A stretch of DNA of 64,000 bases from Schizochytrium sp. TIO01 (lineage: Eukaryota > Sar > Bigyra > Thraustochytrida > Thraustochytriidae): assembly GCA_004764695.1 (NCBI GenBank), contig SMSO01000008.1, positions 347,001 through 411,000 of the forward strand. The letters run 5' to 3'. The first letter of the stretch is position 1. Every line of letters begins with the position of its first letter. Made by a program: the position numbers and the translations under genes. The notes beneath the pieces were generated by a model. That model saw only the letters and a list, made by a program, of their open reading frames with translations, ran no database searches and was not told where the DNA came from. Below are positions 10,058-23,107 of the stretch, piece after piece.

Positions 10058-10425
10058 GTGAGGTCAATTCGCGTTTGGAAGTATTCTTTCTAAGTTTCGC
10101 TATTACTTCTAGATCATTATGTATATCTATATATTAATATTTGTAATCTAGACCAGATTTCTTTTTGAGCTGTATGGCTGTCTTCTAGCTTTCAATCTAC
10201 ATCTTAGGAACGATCATTGCAGTGAAATCCATTCGCGTTTGGAAGTGTTCTTTCTAAGTTTCTCTATTACTTCTAAATCATCATGTCATTATATATTATT
10301 TATTTATATAATTTTATTATTATATATTTTTTGGTAATCTACTACTAGTAGATTAGATTTCTTCTTGAGCTGTATGGCTGTCTTGCAGGTACCAATCTAC
10401 ATCTTAGGAATGATCATTCGTTGAA
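10058..10425 (+). repeat. Diverged tandem duplication, unit about 165-200 bp
   Basis: Two direct copies. Both start with ATTCGCGTTTGGAAGT (10067 and 10231), continue through TTCTTTCTAAGTTTC and GAGCTGTATGGCTGTCTT, and end with CATCTTAGGAA-GATCATT (about 10200 and 10400). The second copy is longer because of an AT-rich insertion in the middle. It lies about 330 bp downstream of bZIP copy 4. Function unknown. Confidence 0.85.
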
Positions 10426-11314
10426 TTTTTCTTATCTACATCGCTGGCGTATGGACCTCATCTCGTCATTTCTAGTAGCCAAAACATTCAGTGCTTGCAT
10501 ACAGATGGCCAAGTCTCTTTACCTCAAACATGAAAGCGTGTGCATATGACAGACACGTTCGAGCTTGTCTCTATGCTTGCGACAGCTTGATGAAACTACT
10601 CGCGTTACTTAGCGCGAGGTCGAAAACATCGAGTCTCAATACAAGAGCTTGTTCAGTTCAGTCTAGTAATGACATTGCTCCTCTCAATGGCACCGCAGAC
10701 GGTCTATCTATGTCCACCCGAGCTCGTCATCAACGTGAGCAGAGCATTCCATGCAAACAACTCGAACTAGGAGGAACAAGCATGAGAGTGCGAGATTTTT
10801 TTTTGTACCTTTATTTAGGGCCGCCGAGCGCGTGCACAACCACGTGCGAATTCATTCAACCCGTTCTCTTCCGTGCATTCTCCTGCAGCTGATTCTAGTG
10901 GGCAGGCAGGCACATACATGAGATCATCTCGTCACCCCCCCCCCCAAAAGAGCTCTTGTCGCACCTCCAGCTCGCTGCCCACCATCCACTCCAGCTTTGC
11001 CATCGCCCAATCCACCACCAACTTAGTCCAAACTTTCTACTACAGCTCACAGCCTGTACAGTGTGCGCCCTTACGACATACCTAACCTAAACCATAGCAC
11101 TCGGCCTTCATCTGTTGCATCCTTCGTAGCTCCTACCGTTGTCCATAGCCATACTGACTAGCAGTCACCTTAGCACTTGGCTACCTGTGACTAGCCCAAC
11201 TGGGAGATTCATGGGTACTATCTATGAGTACCCAAACTGGGTACCGATGGGAGCGAGAGGAGCCACTTAGCTACCGCGGTCCCTGAACGCTAAGAAAGAG
11301 GAAAGACCTTTGAT

Positions 11315-11505
11315 GAGAATGAATGATTCAATCAATCAATGTCAATGAATGAATGAATGAATGAATGAATGATCGATTGATTGAATGAAGGAATGAAGGA
11401 CTGAATGAATGATTCAACCTATGAATGTCAATGAATGAATGAATGAATGATTCAATCAATTAATGTCAATGAATGAATGAATGAATAAATGGAATGAATG
11501 AAGGA
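11315..11505. repeat. Imperfect GAAT/AATC tetranucleotide arrays
   Basis: Successive runs of GAAT with interspersed GATT, AATC and TCAATG variants. A simple-sequence tract with no coding value. Confidence 0.85.
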
Positions 11506-11731
11506 GCCAATCCACCCCTGCCTCTTCAAGAAGGGCGTGAGGAAAGCCATAGGCCAGGCAAGGAGCTGGGGCAGCGCCCGTCGCGTGGCCCTGTCTGTGC
11601 CAGCTTCCCGGCAGAGGCCCGTGCTGAGGAGCGTGCACAGGTCTTGGCACTAGGTAGTAGAAGGAGTTCACTTCTTCTTCTTCTTCTTCTTCTTCGATTC
11701 TCATTGATGTCACGGTATGAATGTCATTTGA

Positions 11732-11733
<2 letters not shown>

Positions 11734-11779
<46 letters not shown>
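11734..11779. repeat. Poly(T) run of 46 bases
   Basis: Uninterrupted T homopolymer, preceded at 11671-11696 by a CTT run. It could be the reverse-complement tail of a retroposed transcript, but no gene body is recognisable beside it. The exact length may be unreliable in sequencing. Confidence 0.85.
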
Positions 11780-13014
11780 CCGACGGCCTGTCTGTCTGTC
11801 TCTAGTCTATGCTAAAGCTAGCTAGTAGGCAGGCCGTTTTCTTTCTCTTTTTCTATCTCTTTCTGCGAATCTTTTAAAAGAGATAAAATTGAAGTAAAAT
11901 GATCTTTCATGCTTGCCTGTCGTTTGCAAGTAGAAAGTTAATAAAAATAAATAAAAGTAATTTTTAATGTAAATTTATTTAAAACTCATCAGTACTGCTT
12001 TCTCCAACCGAAAAAAATAAAATAAAATAGATACAAAGACAACTTGCGATGAGCCCTAAGTTCTTCGAACATGAATAAAAAAATACATTAAGAGGGCCAT
12101 CCTCTGCATAAATCATCGCCCGGGCCACGGACGAGCTTCTTCAAAGGCCCCCAAGCACGAAAATCCAAGCGTCTCATTTCAATCTCGAAGAAAAACTGAG
12201 TTTCCTGACGTTCAACTTCAAATAATCGCGCCCCGAAAGGCCTCGAAGGCCTGCAGAGCGCTCAAATCGCAGCTCTGAGTATCTATCTGCCAATCGATCT
12301 GTTCGTCTATCTACCTCAGAAGCGAACGTCGGAACTCGCCTTCATCGCGAAACAATCGACGATAATCTCATAACCCACGCAGAAATCTCGAGGAAATCTT
12401 GCAGCGAGCCAAGCTCGCAGATCTATCAGATGCAAAGGGGCCCGTCGCAGCAAAAGAGTTCCCTGACTCCGCCGTCGAAACCGGTGCCGCGGGAATCGAT
12501 CCGCGGCCGAGCCACTCGCTTCGACGAACTGTCCAGCCGGAGCCAATTCTGAGGAATCGAACGTGAAATGTCGGTCGCCGTATCAAGAATTCCCAAGCTC
12601 TTGAACCTGCAAAACCCGGGGGTTCCAGGGTTACGCAGAAGGACCCCGCGCTCGCTCTTGGTTGCGTGTGCATGCCGCAAATCGAAGTCATTGAACAATG
12701 TCAGAGGGACATGCATGTTCTGCTGGAGATCTTGAACGATGCAGAGGTGGTCTGCGGGAGATCAAATCAGGAGCGGGCCGCTGGGAAGACGCTCCGCAGC
12801 CATGTTTGTGCGGACCCCGAACGTCATATGACGATTTTGAAGAAACCAATTCACGTGCCATGACATGACATGGCATGAGATGAGATGTTCTCTTTTCTCT
12901 TTTCTTTCCAAGCTCCAGTTTAATTTTAAAATCCAAAAAGTACGCTTTCCAAGGAAGGAGATTTCAAAAGTTTTTAGAAACTTAAAAAACAAAAAAAAAC
13001 AGATGCCATCATTT

Positions 13015-13057
13015 AAAATAAAAATAAAAATGAAAATAAAAATAAAAATAAAAATTA
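13015..13057. repeat. AAAAT-type pentanucleotide run
   Basis: Repeats of AAAAT/AAATA with minor variation, in an AT-rich stretch. Confidence 0.7.
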
Positions 13058-14406
13058 TAACTATAACTATATATTTCTTTATATACAGAGTGAACAACAG
13101 ACAACAAGCGAAAAATAATCAGTAACAAAACGTTGGTGAGAGTCTCCTCGCACTTGACGAGAACATCATACATCCATCAGAATATGGGCAGACATCGAAA
13201 GTTTTGCCTCCGCCCGCTTCGAGAGGACCGTTGTTTCCTTGAGCGTTTCCCAAATCTCTCTCATCCTGAGCTGAGTTTTCAATTAAACTACATATTCTCT
13301 TTCCCTCGCTTCCAGAATCCATCGTTCAACGCCTTCTCCTCGCAACCTTGTCATTCATTCCAATGCGGGAGGAGAGGGAGCGGTGCCCACTCGCCCCCCA
13401 CACCACCTTTGATTCGGGGGTATCCAAAGCAATATGCGCGTGCCGACGGGCACCTTCGTCGCTCGCTGTGGTAGGTGTCTTCCACCGCCAGGACGATGGA
13501 GGACCCACAGTGACCTTCCGAGGAAGGGGTTCTGCCTGTGCTGAGCGCTCTTCCCCCCAGACAGAGCGGCACTTCATTTCTGCTATTTACTACTTCATCT
13601 TCATCAATTAATCGCTTTATTTTCAAGTTTAGTTTACTGATTTATACACCATGATATACATTTATTTGCTTATGCATGTGCTCTGAAAAGTCAAAATCCA
13701 AACAAAACTACGCGTGTGTGTGTATATCTTCTATCTATCGATCTACCTATCGATCTATCACCGTAGTAGGTCTCTCCGCGCAGATTCGGCGCATGGCAGG
13801 AACAGCTTTCGAGAGCTCTGAAGAAAGAAGGGGAAAGAGACAAAGACCGTCCCTGTGCCGAACCCTCTCTCCAACCTCAGCAGGTGCTTCAGGTGGGAGC
13901 TCTGATGGTCCATCGTTCCACTGACTGCATCAAGAGAACGAGCGACTCATCGAGTGAGTGATTGATTGACTGAGTGATTGATTGATCGATCGAATGACAG
14001 ACAGACAGAGTGACTGAGCGAAAGCAAGAATAAAGAAACTTAAAACAGACGGACGCAGCGAGTCTTTCTTTCTCTTTTTCTTTCTTTCTTTCTGTATAGT
14101 TCTTTCTAGATCTTTCTAGATCTTTCTAGCTAGCGATCTTTCCTCCTCACTTGATTGCCCCGCAGGCGCCTAGCGGGCAGGTAGCGACTGGTAGCGGGTC
14201 GAAAAGGCGTTGCGCACCTCGCGAGATTGAGTCGGGGACAGGATAGAAGAAGCAAGCAGCTCCGCAGAGAGGACCCTGAGCCCCTTCAGAAGCTAAGCTT
14301 AGCTTGGCTCAGCTCTGCTTTTCAAAGCAAGCTCAGCGAAGACCCTTCAGGAAGAAAGACGCGGCGCCTGAGAAATCCTCCGCAAAGGCACCCACCGATG
14401 CAGGAG

Positions 14407-14467
14407 TTTCTTTTTTTCTTTCTTTTTTTCTTTCTTTCTTTCTTTCTTTCTTTCCTTCCTTCCTTCT
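14407..14467. repeat. TTTC/TTCC tetranucleotide array
   Basis: Polypyrimidine tract, T-rich at the start, then TTTC units, then TTCC units. Such tracts can adopt triplex-type structures; no gene is adjacent. Confidence 0.85.
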
Positions 14468-14903
14468 GCTCGAGAGAAAAATGCGCTCATTTCGTGCTCT
14501 TCCCCCATACAAAGGCAGGCCCCCCTTTCTTTGTCGGCGAGAAGCCGTGAACGCAAAGCGGGAAAGGACCTCTTTCGCGTGGCGGAATCTGCGATCGAGG
14601 TTCGACCCCAATGTACGTGTTGGCTTTTCAATTTCAATAGTTATTTATTCAACATAAATAATTTTAAAAAGAAAGAGAAAAGAAAAAGAGCAGGACAGCT
14701 CTAGTTTTCCGTCTTTGTCTTTGATTTCCTTTTCTAATCAAATAAACCAAACAAAAAAAGGCAAAGCAAGATTCGCAAGATTGCATTGGAGGCACCTCCA
14801 CGAAGTAACCCGGCTCTCCAGCAGGTAGAGGAGGCGAGGCAGGCGCTTCGGACGCTCTCCAGAGACAGATTCCTCAACGCCCGCGCGGCGATCCCAGAAC
14901 TGG

Positions 14904-15036
<133 letters not shown>

Positions 15037-15424
15037 TTCATAATGGAGTTGTGAGACCTCTCAACTATGGTGGAAAGGGGGAAAAGCTCTGCGTTGATGT
15101 GTGGAAGCAGCTTTGAGAGAGCTTTTGGTGCACACTCTCAATGAATGAACCAGAGGATGGAAGCATCGATGGATCAATCGATGGTGCAATCGCTCACGAA
15201 GGCAGACGAGGCAGACGGACAATTGGGTGGATGGACGAGAGGCGGGTGGATGAAGAAACCTGCACACGGTGCGAGAGATGGAAAGAGCACTGTCGCAGTC
15301 GGTTTGCTGATTTATTTCATTCATTTTCATTCATGCAGTCGCTGGTTCTACTCTGTCAGTTATAGGGCACCAGGTACTAGTAGTCAGAGGTAACGAGCTG
15401 ACGTCTTTTAGCTACTTTGGTAGA

Positions 15425-15670
15425 GAAACAAACAAACAAACAAACAAACAAACAAACAAACAAACAAACAAACAAACAAACAAACAAACAAACAAACAAA
15501 CAAACAAACAAACAAACAAACAAACAAACAAACAAACAAACAAACAAACAAACAAATAAACAAACAAACAAACAAACAAACAAACAAACAAACAAACAAA
15601 CAAACAAACAAACAAACAAACAAACAAACAAACAAACAAACAAACAAACAAATAAACAAACAAACAAACA
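15425..15670. repeat. AAAC tetranucleotide array, about 61 units
   Basis: The longest simple array in the window (about 246 bp), with two single-base interruptions (AAAT near 15555 and 15650). It opens artefactual frames on both strands. Confidence 0.95.
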
Positions 15671-17804
15671 ATCACCTCTTACTGCTGCTTTAGATTTTCG
15701 TACTCTTAACATTTCTATATTTTTATTTTATTTTATCTTTTAAAGCTGTGTTCAATTAAGCAGTTAAACAATGAAGCTCTAAAAATAATAATCACTCCGA
15801 AGATTGGAAGTGAACAAATATGGAAAATCGAGCGAAGGTCTGTGAAAAAGCAATAATGCGGGGAAAGCGAAATGACAGACAGAAGGATCGAACGGCCAAG
15901 AGAAGGCTTCGAGGAGGAGGCCTCGAGCGCAGCGCTGTTATTCGTAGAAGCTCAGTGAGCGGCGCTGCTTTGGCCTATCTAAAACAGGAACTCGCGCCTA
16001 CCTCTTCATGCACGTAAAGGCAGGTTTCTAAAGAGGAGGCTCATCGACGAAGAGACGCCGTGAAAGCGATCGGAGGTCCTCTGCTCATTTTTGGTACCTC
16101 TGCGCCTGATTATTATTTCTCATTTATTTTATTTTATTTTACTTTATTTATTTATTTGCGTATTTATTCGCGTGGTTTTACAGTCGCTCCCGCATACTCT
16201 AAACCAAACTTGAAGAACTGCTCCAATTGTTGACTAAAATGGCAATAAATAATAGAACCTCAGTTCAACATAGGACACTGGCGAAGAGAAAAAGGAACGG
16301 CTCCGTAGTTAGGCAGGAGCTATATAGGGCTTATGAAAAGAGAGAAAAGAGAAGAGAAAGATAGGCCACCTCAGCGTGAATTTCTTTGGCAAGACTGTGT
16401 GTGCTCTTGAAATATCCCCTCTCGAGCCGCGGGCCCTGTTTCCGGAGGCAGGGAGGCTCTTCGAGGCCCCGTGCCTTCGAAAGCTTGCCCATTGCCTGAT
16501 ACTTCTGTTGGCCTTCTTCGCTCCTCAAAGTTCAAGTTTACGCATCAAGACTGTCTATCCTTCTATTCCACTTGGCTGTTCATTATTATTTTACAACTAA
16601 AAGAGAAGATCGAGAGATTGGAAAATTATATATAACTTTTGAAAGTGAAGAAACGTAGGCCATTCATGCATTCATTCATTCATTCATTCATTCATTCACT
16701 CCAACCAATAGAAGGCTGAGAGATTGCAAAATGCGAAGCAACTCGAAAGAAAAGTAGAGCTTACTTGAATAGTTTGGCTTCTGGTTGGACGATACGCGCG
16801 CCTACGCAGGTGCTAGCCAGTTAGAATCCGCCGCTTTCCTCAGCACAGGTGCGCGATATGGCGAAAGCAGCGGAAAAGTTATTGGAAGATCTAGCCGGGG
16901 GAAGCAAGATAGATAGATAGATAGATAGATAGATGAATTTCTTTCCCTCCTTCCACTCAAACAAAGGCGCTGCGAGTCAATCAATCGATCGATCGATCGA
17001 TCATTGGACTCCGTCTCTGAGAAAATGCACGCTTTGGGCTCCTTCTGTTGGTACTTGTGTTCTGCGAAGTCTCGAGCTTCAAACAGCCCAATGCCAACCA
17101 AGATCTGCATGCATTCGATGCCTTGCGTGCATCCATCCACTCGTCTCGAGACGGCGCAGAGCGAGCGAGCGAGGGAGAGAGCGAGAGAGCCAAGGCAGAG
17201 CTGCACTGGCACTGGGACTCGAACCGGTTCTACTCGCTTGGGGTCGAGATCGAGATCGACGTCGAGATTGAAATTGCGAAGGTTGGAATTCATCGCGATT
17301 CGCCCAAAACTAAGCAAACAACGAACGAACTAACTAACTAACCGACTGATTGACTGATTGACTGACCGACTGACTGACCGACTGACTTGCTGGATGGCTC
17401 CCGCTGCAGCAGCTTCCGCCGCAACCTGAGCTCCCGCCCTCGCAAGCGCCTGCGAGAGCCAAGGCGTCTTGGCTTCGCTCGCGCTTGTCTGTCTGAGCCA
17501 AGGTCTTTGGCGGAGTCCACACAGAAGAAGCAGAAGAACCAATCTCGCGCGTCTTTTGCATGTGCGTAGGTAGCCGCTAAGCACTCCTAGGCGTGCATTA
17601 TATGCATGCGCACGTGGGAACGAAAAGGCCATCATCGATCATGGCGGCGAGAATATGAGATAGAGACAGAGACAAAAAGGCCTCGCGAAGGCGTCCTCTC
17701 CGCCCAAGGATCCCAACCGAAGGCCACGCAGCGAAGGCCGCCTCTGCCCGGCTCCTCTCCTCTCGCGATCTCCATCTGCGTCGATTGGTGCGAAGGTAAA
17801 GGTG

Positions 17805-17826
17805 GGAGAAGAGAAGAGAAGAGAAG

Positions 17827-17913
<87 letters not shown>

Positions 17914-17916
17914 AAA
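17805..17916. repeat. GAGAA then GAAA array
   Basis: Purine-only tract: pentanucleotide GAGAA units grading into about 22 GAAA units. The complementary strand is pure pyrimidine. Confidence 0.93.
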
Positions 17917-18189
17917 GAGGCTCTTCGAAAGGAGAGATCACATTCATTTGAGCGCTTATTGCGCATGGCAGAAGGACACGGAGAGAAAGGGAGGCTTGGA
18001 GAGGAAGGGAAAGAAGGATGCACGGTAAGCAGGCGACTTGCTGGCTGGCTGGCTGATCAAACGAAGGGCGGTCAGCGAATGCCGGTGTAGGCTCCCTTTG
18101 TTTCTTTGCGGACTGCAGCGCTCCGGAGGAAACGGGGTCGATGCAAGTACGGTCTTGCTTGTTTCTTCATTTCTTCATTTCTTCATCTA

Positions 18190-18313
18190 TCTATTCATTC
18201 ATTCATTCATTCATTCATAAATTCATTAACTAACTCATTCTTTTTCATTCATAAATTCATTCACTCATCAATGTGATTGATTGATTGATTGATTGATTGA
18301 AGCTGTTTGTTTG

Positions 18314-18350
<37 letters not shown>

Positions 18351-18365
18351 CTAATTGGTTGATTG
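18190..18365. repeat. Compound ATTC / GATT / TTTG / GATT arrays
   Basis: Several adjacent tetranucleotide runs with different units in a row. No coding sequence. Confidence 0.85.
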
Positions 18366-19106
18366 CCGACTTGACTCGACTTCGGCGAGGCCCTTGGCGG
18401 AAGAGGTCTCGTCTCCTCTGCGAAGCCCCTGGAACTCGAGCCGCCTGGGATCGCGAAGGATCAATTGGAAGTCGTTCGGAATGCATTGTATGTTTTGTTG
18501 GCTTTTTTCTTTGGTTTCATATATTTTAATTCTACTTGTTAAAAAACAAAAATAAAGTTTTAGAATGCAGGTAATTGAAGTTGAAATTGAAAGTTTGAGG
18601 TATACATGCGTGAATGGAGTGGAACAGAGGGATAAGGAGAAGAGAGAGTCCGTTTCGCTCGAATGCGGTTCGTAACAATCGCACAGTTCTCATGGAATAA
18701 GGGGGGTCCATATTCTGGGCCCTTCGCGTGGAGGCAGAAAGTTCTTCGGGTCCGCTTCCCCCTTTTTTAATCGAAAGAATGAAAGACAATTGAAACTTTT
18801 AAATGAAAAGGTAAATTGTAAAATATTTAATAAATATATATATATTGAAAAAGAAAAGAAAAAGAGACGCACTCATTCGCTTCTTCCGCTCGTCGATATC
18901 TGACCTGCTCATGAATACTTACACAACTACTACCTGCTATTTTAAAGTTAAAAACAGAACAGATTCATTGATTTGTTTATTTATTTTAAAGTTTGAAAAG
19001 AGAGAGTAAATGAAAACAGAGTGGGCACCGCCGTACCAAAAAAGCCTACCGACGGACTAACTAGAGATGTGCATGAAAATAATATTTCATTTAATTTTAT
19101 TCAATT

Positions 19107-19108
<2 letters not shown>

Positions 19109-19146
<38 letters not shown>
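19109..19146. repeat. ATA trinucleotide array
   Basis: About 12 units, some 370 bp upstream of the bZIP gene starting at 19517. Confidence 0.9.
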
Positions 19147-19414
19147 GAAGTAAATGGTTATTGCTTTCGAGTCTTATCTGTACATTAGAGTTGCTTTTCA
19201 AACATAAATAACGAATCTCAAGTTAGCTATTGATTGGAAAAAAGGTGAAAAAGGAGGTACCTGCATACTTACAGAAAAAAGGAGCGTAGGTAAGATTCCA
19301 CTAATGGGGAGACAGAGTATATACTATAGACTCAGCTTTCTATTTTTTTTTTTCTCTGAGTTAGTTTCATGTTAATTTAAATCTATAAATACATTTTTGT
19401 ACATATCAATCGCA

Positions 19415-19415
19415 G

Positions 19416-19453
<38 letters not shown>
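19415..19453. repeat. GAAA array in the leader of a bZIP gene
   Basis: About 9 units ending roughly 60 bases before the ATG at 19517. The bZIP frame stays open through it back to a TTG, which is why a longer frame can be drawn, but the repeat is more sensibly 5' leader or promoter. Confidence 0.85.
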
Positions 19454-19516
19454 GGAGAAGAAGAGGGGACGAGAGAGCGAAGCAATTCCGCTCCACCTCA
19501 AGTCGGTGCGTGGGCG

Positions 19517-21721
19517 ATGAGTTGGGTGGGAACCTCGCGCGCGGCGGAGCTAACGCCGCGGCGCGTGATGATCCCCGGGTCAAGGTCGTGCCGCGGCGGC
19601 GCCGCGGACGGCTTCCTGGTGCCGGATGCCGTGCCTCTTGGAGCCTCATCGGCCGGCCGAAGGACGCCCGCGCTGGCGGCGAACACCTTGACGAACGGCA
19701 ATAACGAGGAGGAGAAGGAGCGCCAAGGCGGAAACAACGACGAAGTGGAGCGCGCTGACCACAGGGCTCCGGAAAGTGGTTTCAATGGCGGCGCAGGGAC
19801 TGACCCTCAGCGCTATTACCATCAAGGGGGAAACAGCAAACCTGTCAATGGTAATGGCCGCGTCTCCAAGACCAGGTTTGGCGAGCTGATGAATATTGAT
19901 GGTCGTGAACTTGGAGATGGAGGAGAAGAAGCTCGCGAGCTGGGACTCTACAGCAGCGACTTGAAAGATAATCGCACTGAAGGTTTCCAACGTAACAGTA
20001 TTGACGGCATGAAGTTCAAAGTCAGCAATATGGCCACGATCGGGAGCGACTACTGGAGCAGGGGCATGGCTGGGCAAGGTCTCGGTTATAATGCCCTTAT
20101 AAATAATCGCATGAACTCAAGTTATTCGAACGCGGCATACTGCGGAGGCATGATACCTGGAGAAATCGCAAGCTCAGTAGCGGAATCTCGTAAAAGGCCT
20201 CGACCACCAACACTTGGAAACAGGCACTTCTCAGGGGAAGAAGCTGGGTTTGATTCAACAGTGGCCGGGAGTGTAGGTTCAACTGGTTTCGCAGGGTCCA
20301 GAGGCGTTTCTGAGGAGAGCTTTGCACCCCAAATTGTGCGAAGAGCAATAAAGAAAAAATCAATCCCACTTACAAAGAAATCCACTCTGGCTTCGCAATC
20401 CACACATCATCGTAAACGCAAGCTGGAAGATCAGCAAAAGGTTACTCGTGAAGAGGAAGAGAGAGAAGAAGGCGAGGATGACGACGACGACAACGACAAC
20501 GACAACGAGGATGGCGACGGCGACGGTGAGGAAGATGACACGCATACCATAAACTCTGTGTCAAGAAAAGTAAAGCAAGAGCGACTCGTGAACCGACGCA
20601 ACGCTGAGGCCTGCCGAAGGCAGCGTCAAAAACGCAAGGCAAATGAAGACAACTTACGAAGACAACACCGTGAATTAGAGGCAAGCAGAGAGCTTTTTTT
20701 GAAAAGGATTGCCGAGCTCCAGTTCGAGGTGGACACCTTATGTATGGCGGACAGTATTGATTTGCGTAAAGAGAATGAACTTTTGCGCATGGAGATTGCG
20801 AAACACAAAGAATTTATCCAGGAACTTGTGGACACTGTGCATAGGCAGCCATCTGTTCTCATGGAAGAGCAGGTTCGCGTGCTCAAGGGCGTCGCAGACA
20901 GAGCCGTCTCACAAGTGGTTGGCATGGTTCATACATCTGCTAACTGGCGCAAAGTGCACGTGATTCGTCACGAGAGTATGCTAGAAATGCATATTTATTG
21001 TGAATTGCTGCCTCGCAAAGTACCCATAAACGAGGTCAAGCGCATCAACATGCGCTGTGAGGTGCTTTTTGCACCCGCTTCATCACAAACGCTGCATCGG
21101 GTGCTTGCGTCCGAGTGGGCAAGTGGCGAAATTATGCAGAGTTTTTGTGCGCCTTGGCTCGTCCCCCCTGGTCCTGCATGGGCTGTGTCCAGTCTCAACT
21201 CCCGGCAAGTCAATCACGCCATGATGGCACTGGCCAAAGATAAACTTCGCGTTTATTCTTGGGAAGAACAAACTCATGGGCAAATTACTTTCAAAGCAAG
21301 CCTTGCATCATGTACTGCAGCACGTGAGCTTGTTCCTTCAGCTTTTATGGTACAACATGATGAACATGAACGACGTGACCAAGCCCTTGCCTTTGTTGAT
21401 GAAGGCCTTGTTCCGTGCCGCGTTCACGCTGCAATGACTTGCGATGAAGCTCTGGCAAAAGCAGACATCAAGACGCTCTCTTCCTCCAAATCAAAATGTA
21501 TTTATGGCTATACAATTGTACCTACAACCACGAACCCAGCTTCGGCACACATTATTACTGTTTCATCTTTGCCAGTCGGCGAGTTCTCCAAACTCAGAAA
21601 AACGAGCGATATGTTCTCAGAAGATGGATCTTTGACGGAAACCTTTGTTCGCGTCTTTCAAACACAGCTTGATTTCTTTGCAAACGTCCAACAACCATGT
21701 GCTGATCCAAGGTTTGTATGA
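19517..21721 (+). CDS. bZIP transcription factor, subgroup B, long N-terminus
   Basis: 734 aa, the largest family member. ATG at 19517 is the first Met; the frame continues upstream only from a TTG through a GAAA microsatellite. The N-terminal half is Gly/Asn/Ser-rich and disordered-looking, with an RFGELM string near 120 resembling the subgroup A FG-motif, basic clusters near 223-230, 275-288 and 297-302 that could serve nuclear import, and a strongly acidic Asp/Glu/Asn run at about 312-341. The basic region has Asn at 362 (N-A-E-A-C-R-R-Q-R), so Gln occupies the fourth base-contact position. Zipper, IDLRKENELLR coil and C-terminal domain follow; the C-terminal domain keeps SCTAARELVP and TCDEAL but is shorter in the middle than in subgroup A. 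Confidence 0.9.
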   Translation: MSWVGTSRAAELTPRRVMIPGSRSCRGGAADGFLVPDAVPLGASSAGRRTPALAANTLTNGNNEEEKERQGGNNDEVERADHRAPESGFNGGAGTDPQRYYHQGGNSKPVNGNGRVSKTRFGELMNIDGRELGDGGEEARELGLYSSDLKDNRTEGFQRNSIDGMKFKVSNMATIGSDYWSRGMAGQGLGYNALINNRMNSSYSNAAYCGGMIPGEIASSVAESRKRPRPPTLGNRHFSGEEAGFDSTVAGSVGSTGFAGSRGVSEESFAPQIVRRAIKKKSIPLTKKSTLASQSTHHRKRKLEDQQKVTREEEEREEGEDDDDDNDNDNEDGDGDGEEDDTHTINSVSRKVKQERLVNRRNAEACRRQRQKRKANEDNLRRQHRELEASRELFLKRIAELQFEVDTLCMADSIDLRKENELLRMEIAKHKEFIQELVDTVHRQPSVLMEEQVRVLKGVADRAVSQVVGMVHTSANWRKVHVIRHESMLEMHIYCELLPRKVPINEVKRINMRCEVLFAPASSQTLHRVLASEWASGEIMQSFCAPWLVPPGPAWAVSSLNSRQVNHAMMALAKDKLRVYSWEEQTHGQITFKASLASCTAARELVPSAFMVQHDEHERRDQALAFVDEGLVPCRVHAAMTCDEALAKADIKTLSSSKSKCIYGYTIVPTTTNPASAHIITVSSLPVGEFSKLRKTSDMFSEDGSLTETFVRVFQTQLDFFANVQQPCADPRFV

Positions 21722-23107
21722 TATCCGAATGGCGTACGTCCCTCTGAGCAATCGCATGCCGTTGCGTAGCCCATGCAGCCTTCGTCTTTGCCCGCGTTCT
21801 GTGAAGTTCTTGCTTGTTTGACTAGGTCAGGACTGCTCCTGATGATCAGAATTTAAGGGACTGTTTTAGGTCATGCCTTTAATCTCTTGTGAAGTCTCCT
21901 TCTCTTCTGCTGTAAATTTTTTGCAGCTTTGCTCAAAGTGGTATTGATTGTGATTGCTTGCCATGATGTACATTTGAAGAGTGCTTTGCAGCTCACTCAC
22001 GGGCTTGATGTCCATTTGTTTTCTGCTCAAAACATAGAATGTCTCATAAAGCAGCTTCGAGGTTCACGTACAAATGAGAACTACGAGGAACAATACCAGC
22101 GTTACCGTCTGAGCTATTGTAGACTTCATTCCCAATATCCGTGATCTCAATGGACACAGTTCATTGGAGCCCCCTGTGTTCACAGAGCAACTTTATCTAA
22201 ATCATTTGTATTAGTTATGTATGAAACGTTCAAGATTTTGCAACAATATGTTCTAAAGTACTCTTCCGCTGAACCTTACGATTCAAAGAAATAAAATTGA
22301 CATGCACATTCTACGCATCAACACTGGTAGGTAGGTACCTTCTCAATTGATCCAAAATTTTAGAAGTGCACATGAACTAGGTAGTCATTAAGTAATCTCA
22401 AAACAACATCAAAATAAACTTCTCCCGCGACATTAACTTGATGAAAATGCTGCAAATCAACCAAGAATTTCCCATTTGATCGTTTCTGGAATCAAAACAT
22501 TGTTTTAAAGAGAGTGGCGTAAATATCCTCTTATTTTACGCAGCCGCCATCAAAATTAATAACAAAGATACAGCATGCATGCACATTATCATCCTTTCGA
22601 TGTAAGATTGCGATCTGAAATTGCAGGAGAAGGCAGACAAGTTGCGTTAATTCTCATAGAAATATACTTTGAACAAATTTCAGGGGAAATGAGATAACTT
22701 GCGTTGATTCTTTTTTTAAAAGCGTCTCTATTTGTTTTTCAAAGTTATAGGCGTGGACCTCTTCTATAATATTACCTGAATCACTATAGCAAGCAGGTAA
22801 ATGGAGACCGCAAATATTCGCCAGGTTTTCATTTCATAGTCATAAACATCAGGCCTAACAACTTCATAAATTTTTCCATAGCACTGATTATTCGCTTGCA
22901 CTGTGTGTCTATTAAACATCAAAAGCATCACTGGGAGAATAACCATATTTGAGGAGCGCGAAAGGAATCCAAGAAAGAGGGAAATCGACGGCTCTAATCC
23001 GTTTCACCAGCCGCCTCTTTCTTTTCTTTTCTTTTACATATTTAGGTAACAAGGTTTAGGCATGTAAAAGTTAACGTCGAGCACCCATGGGTCTATAGTG
23101 GCCTGGC
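21722..23107. other. Intergenic between convergent bZIP genes
   Basis: AT-rich spacer where the + strand gene ending at 21721 and the - strand gene ending at 23108 face each other. A 71-codon frame at 21929-22144 begins at TTG and is not supported. Nothing else was recognised. Confidence 0.5.

Noticed and set aside
15377-15743. Frames encoding long Val-Cys-Leu-Phe or Asn-Lys-Gln-Thr repeats
   Set aside because: Translations of the AAAC microsatellite, which lacks stops in all frames.
17205-17235. GGTTCGAGTCC box on the - strand
   Set aside because: The flanking bases do not form a T stem and no matching tRNA body is present.
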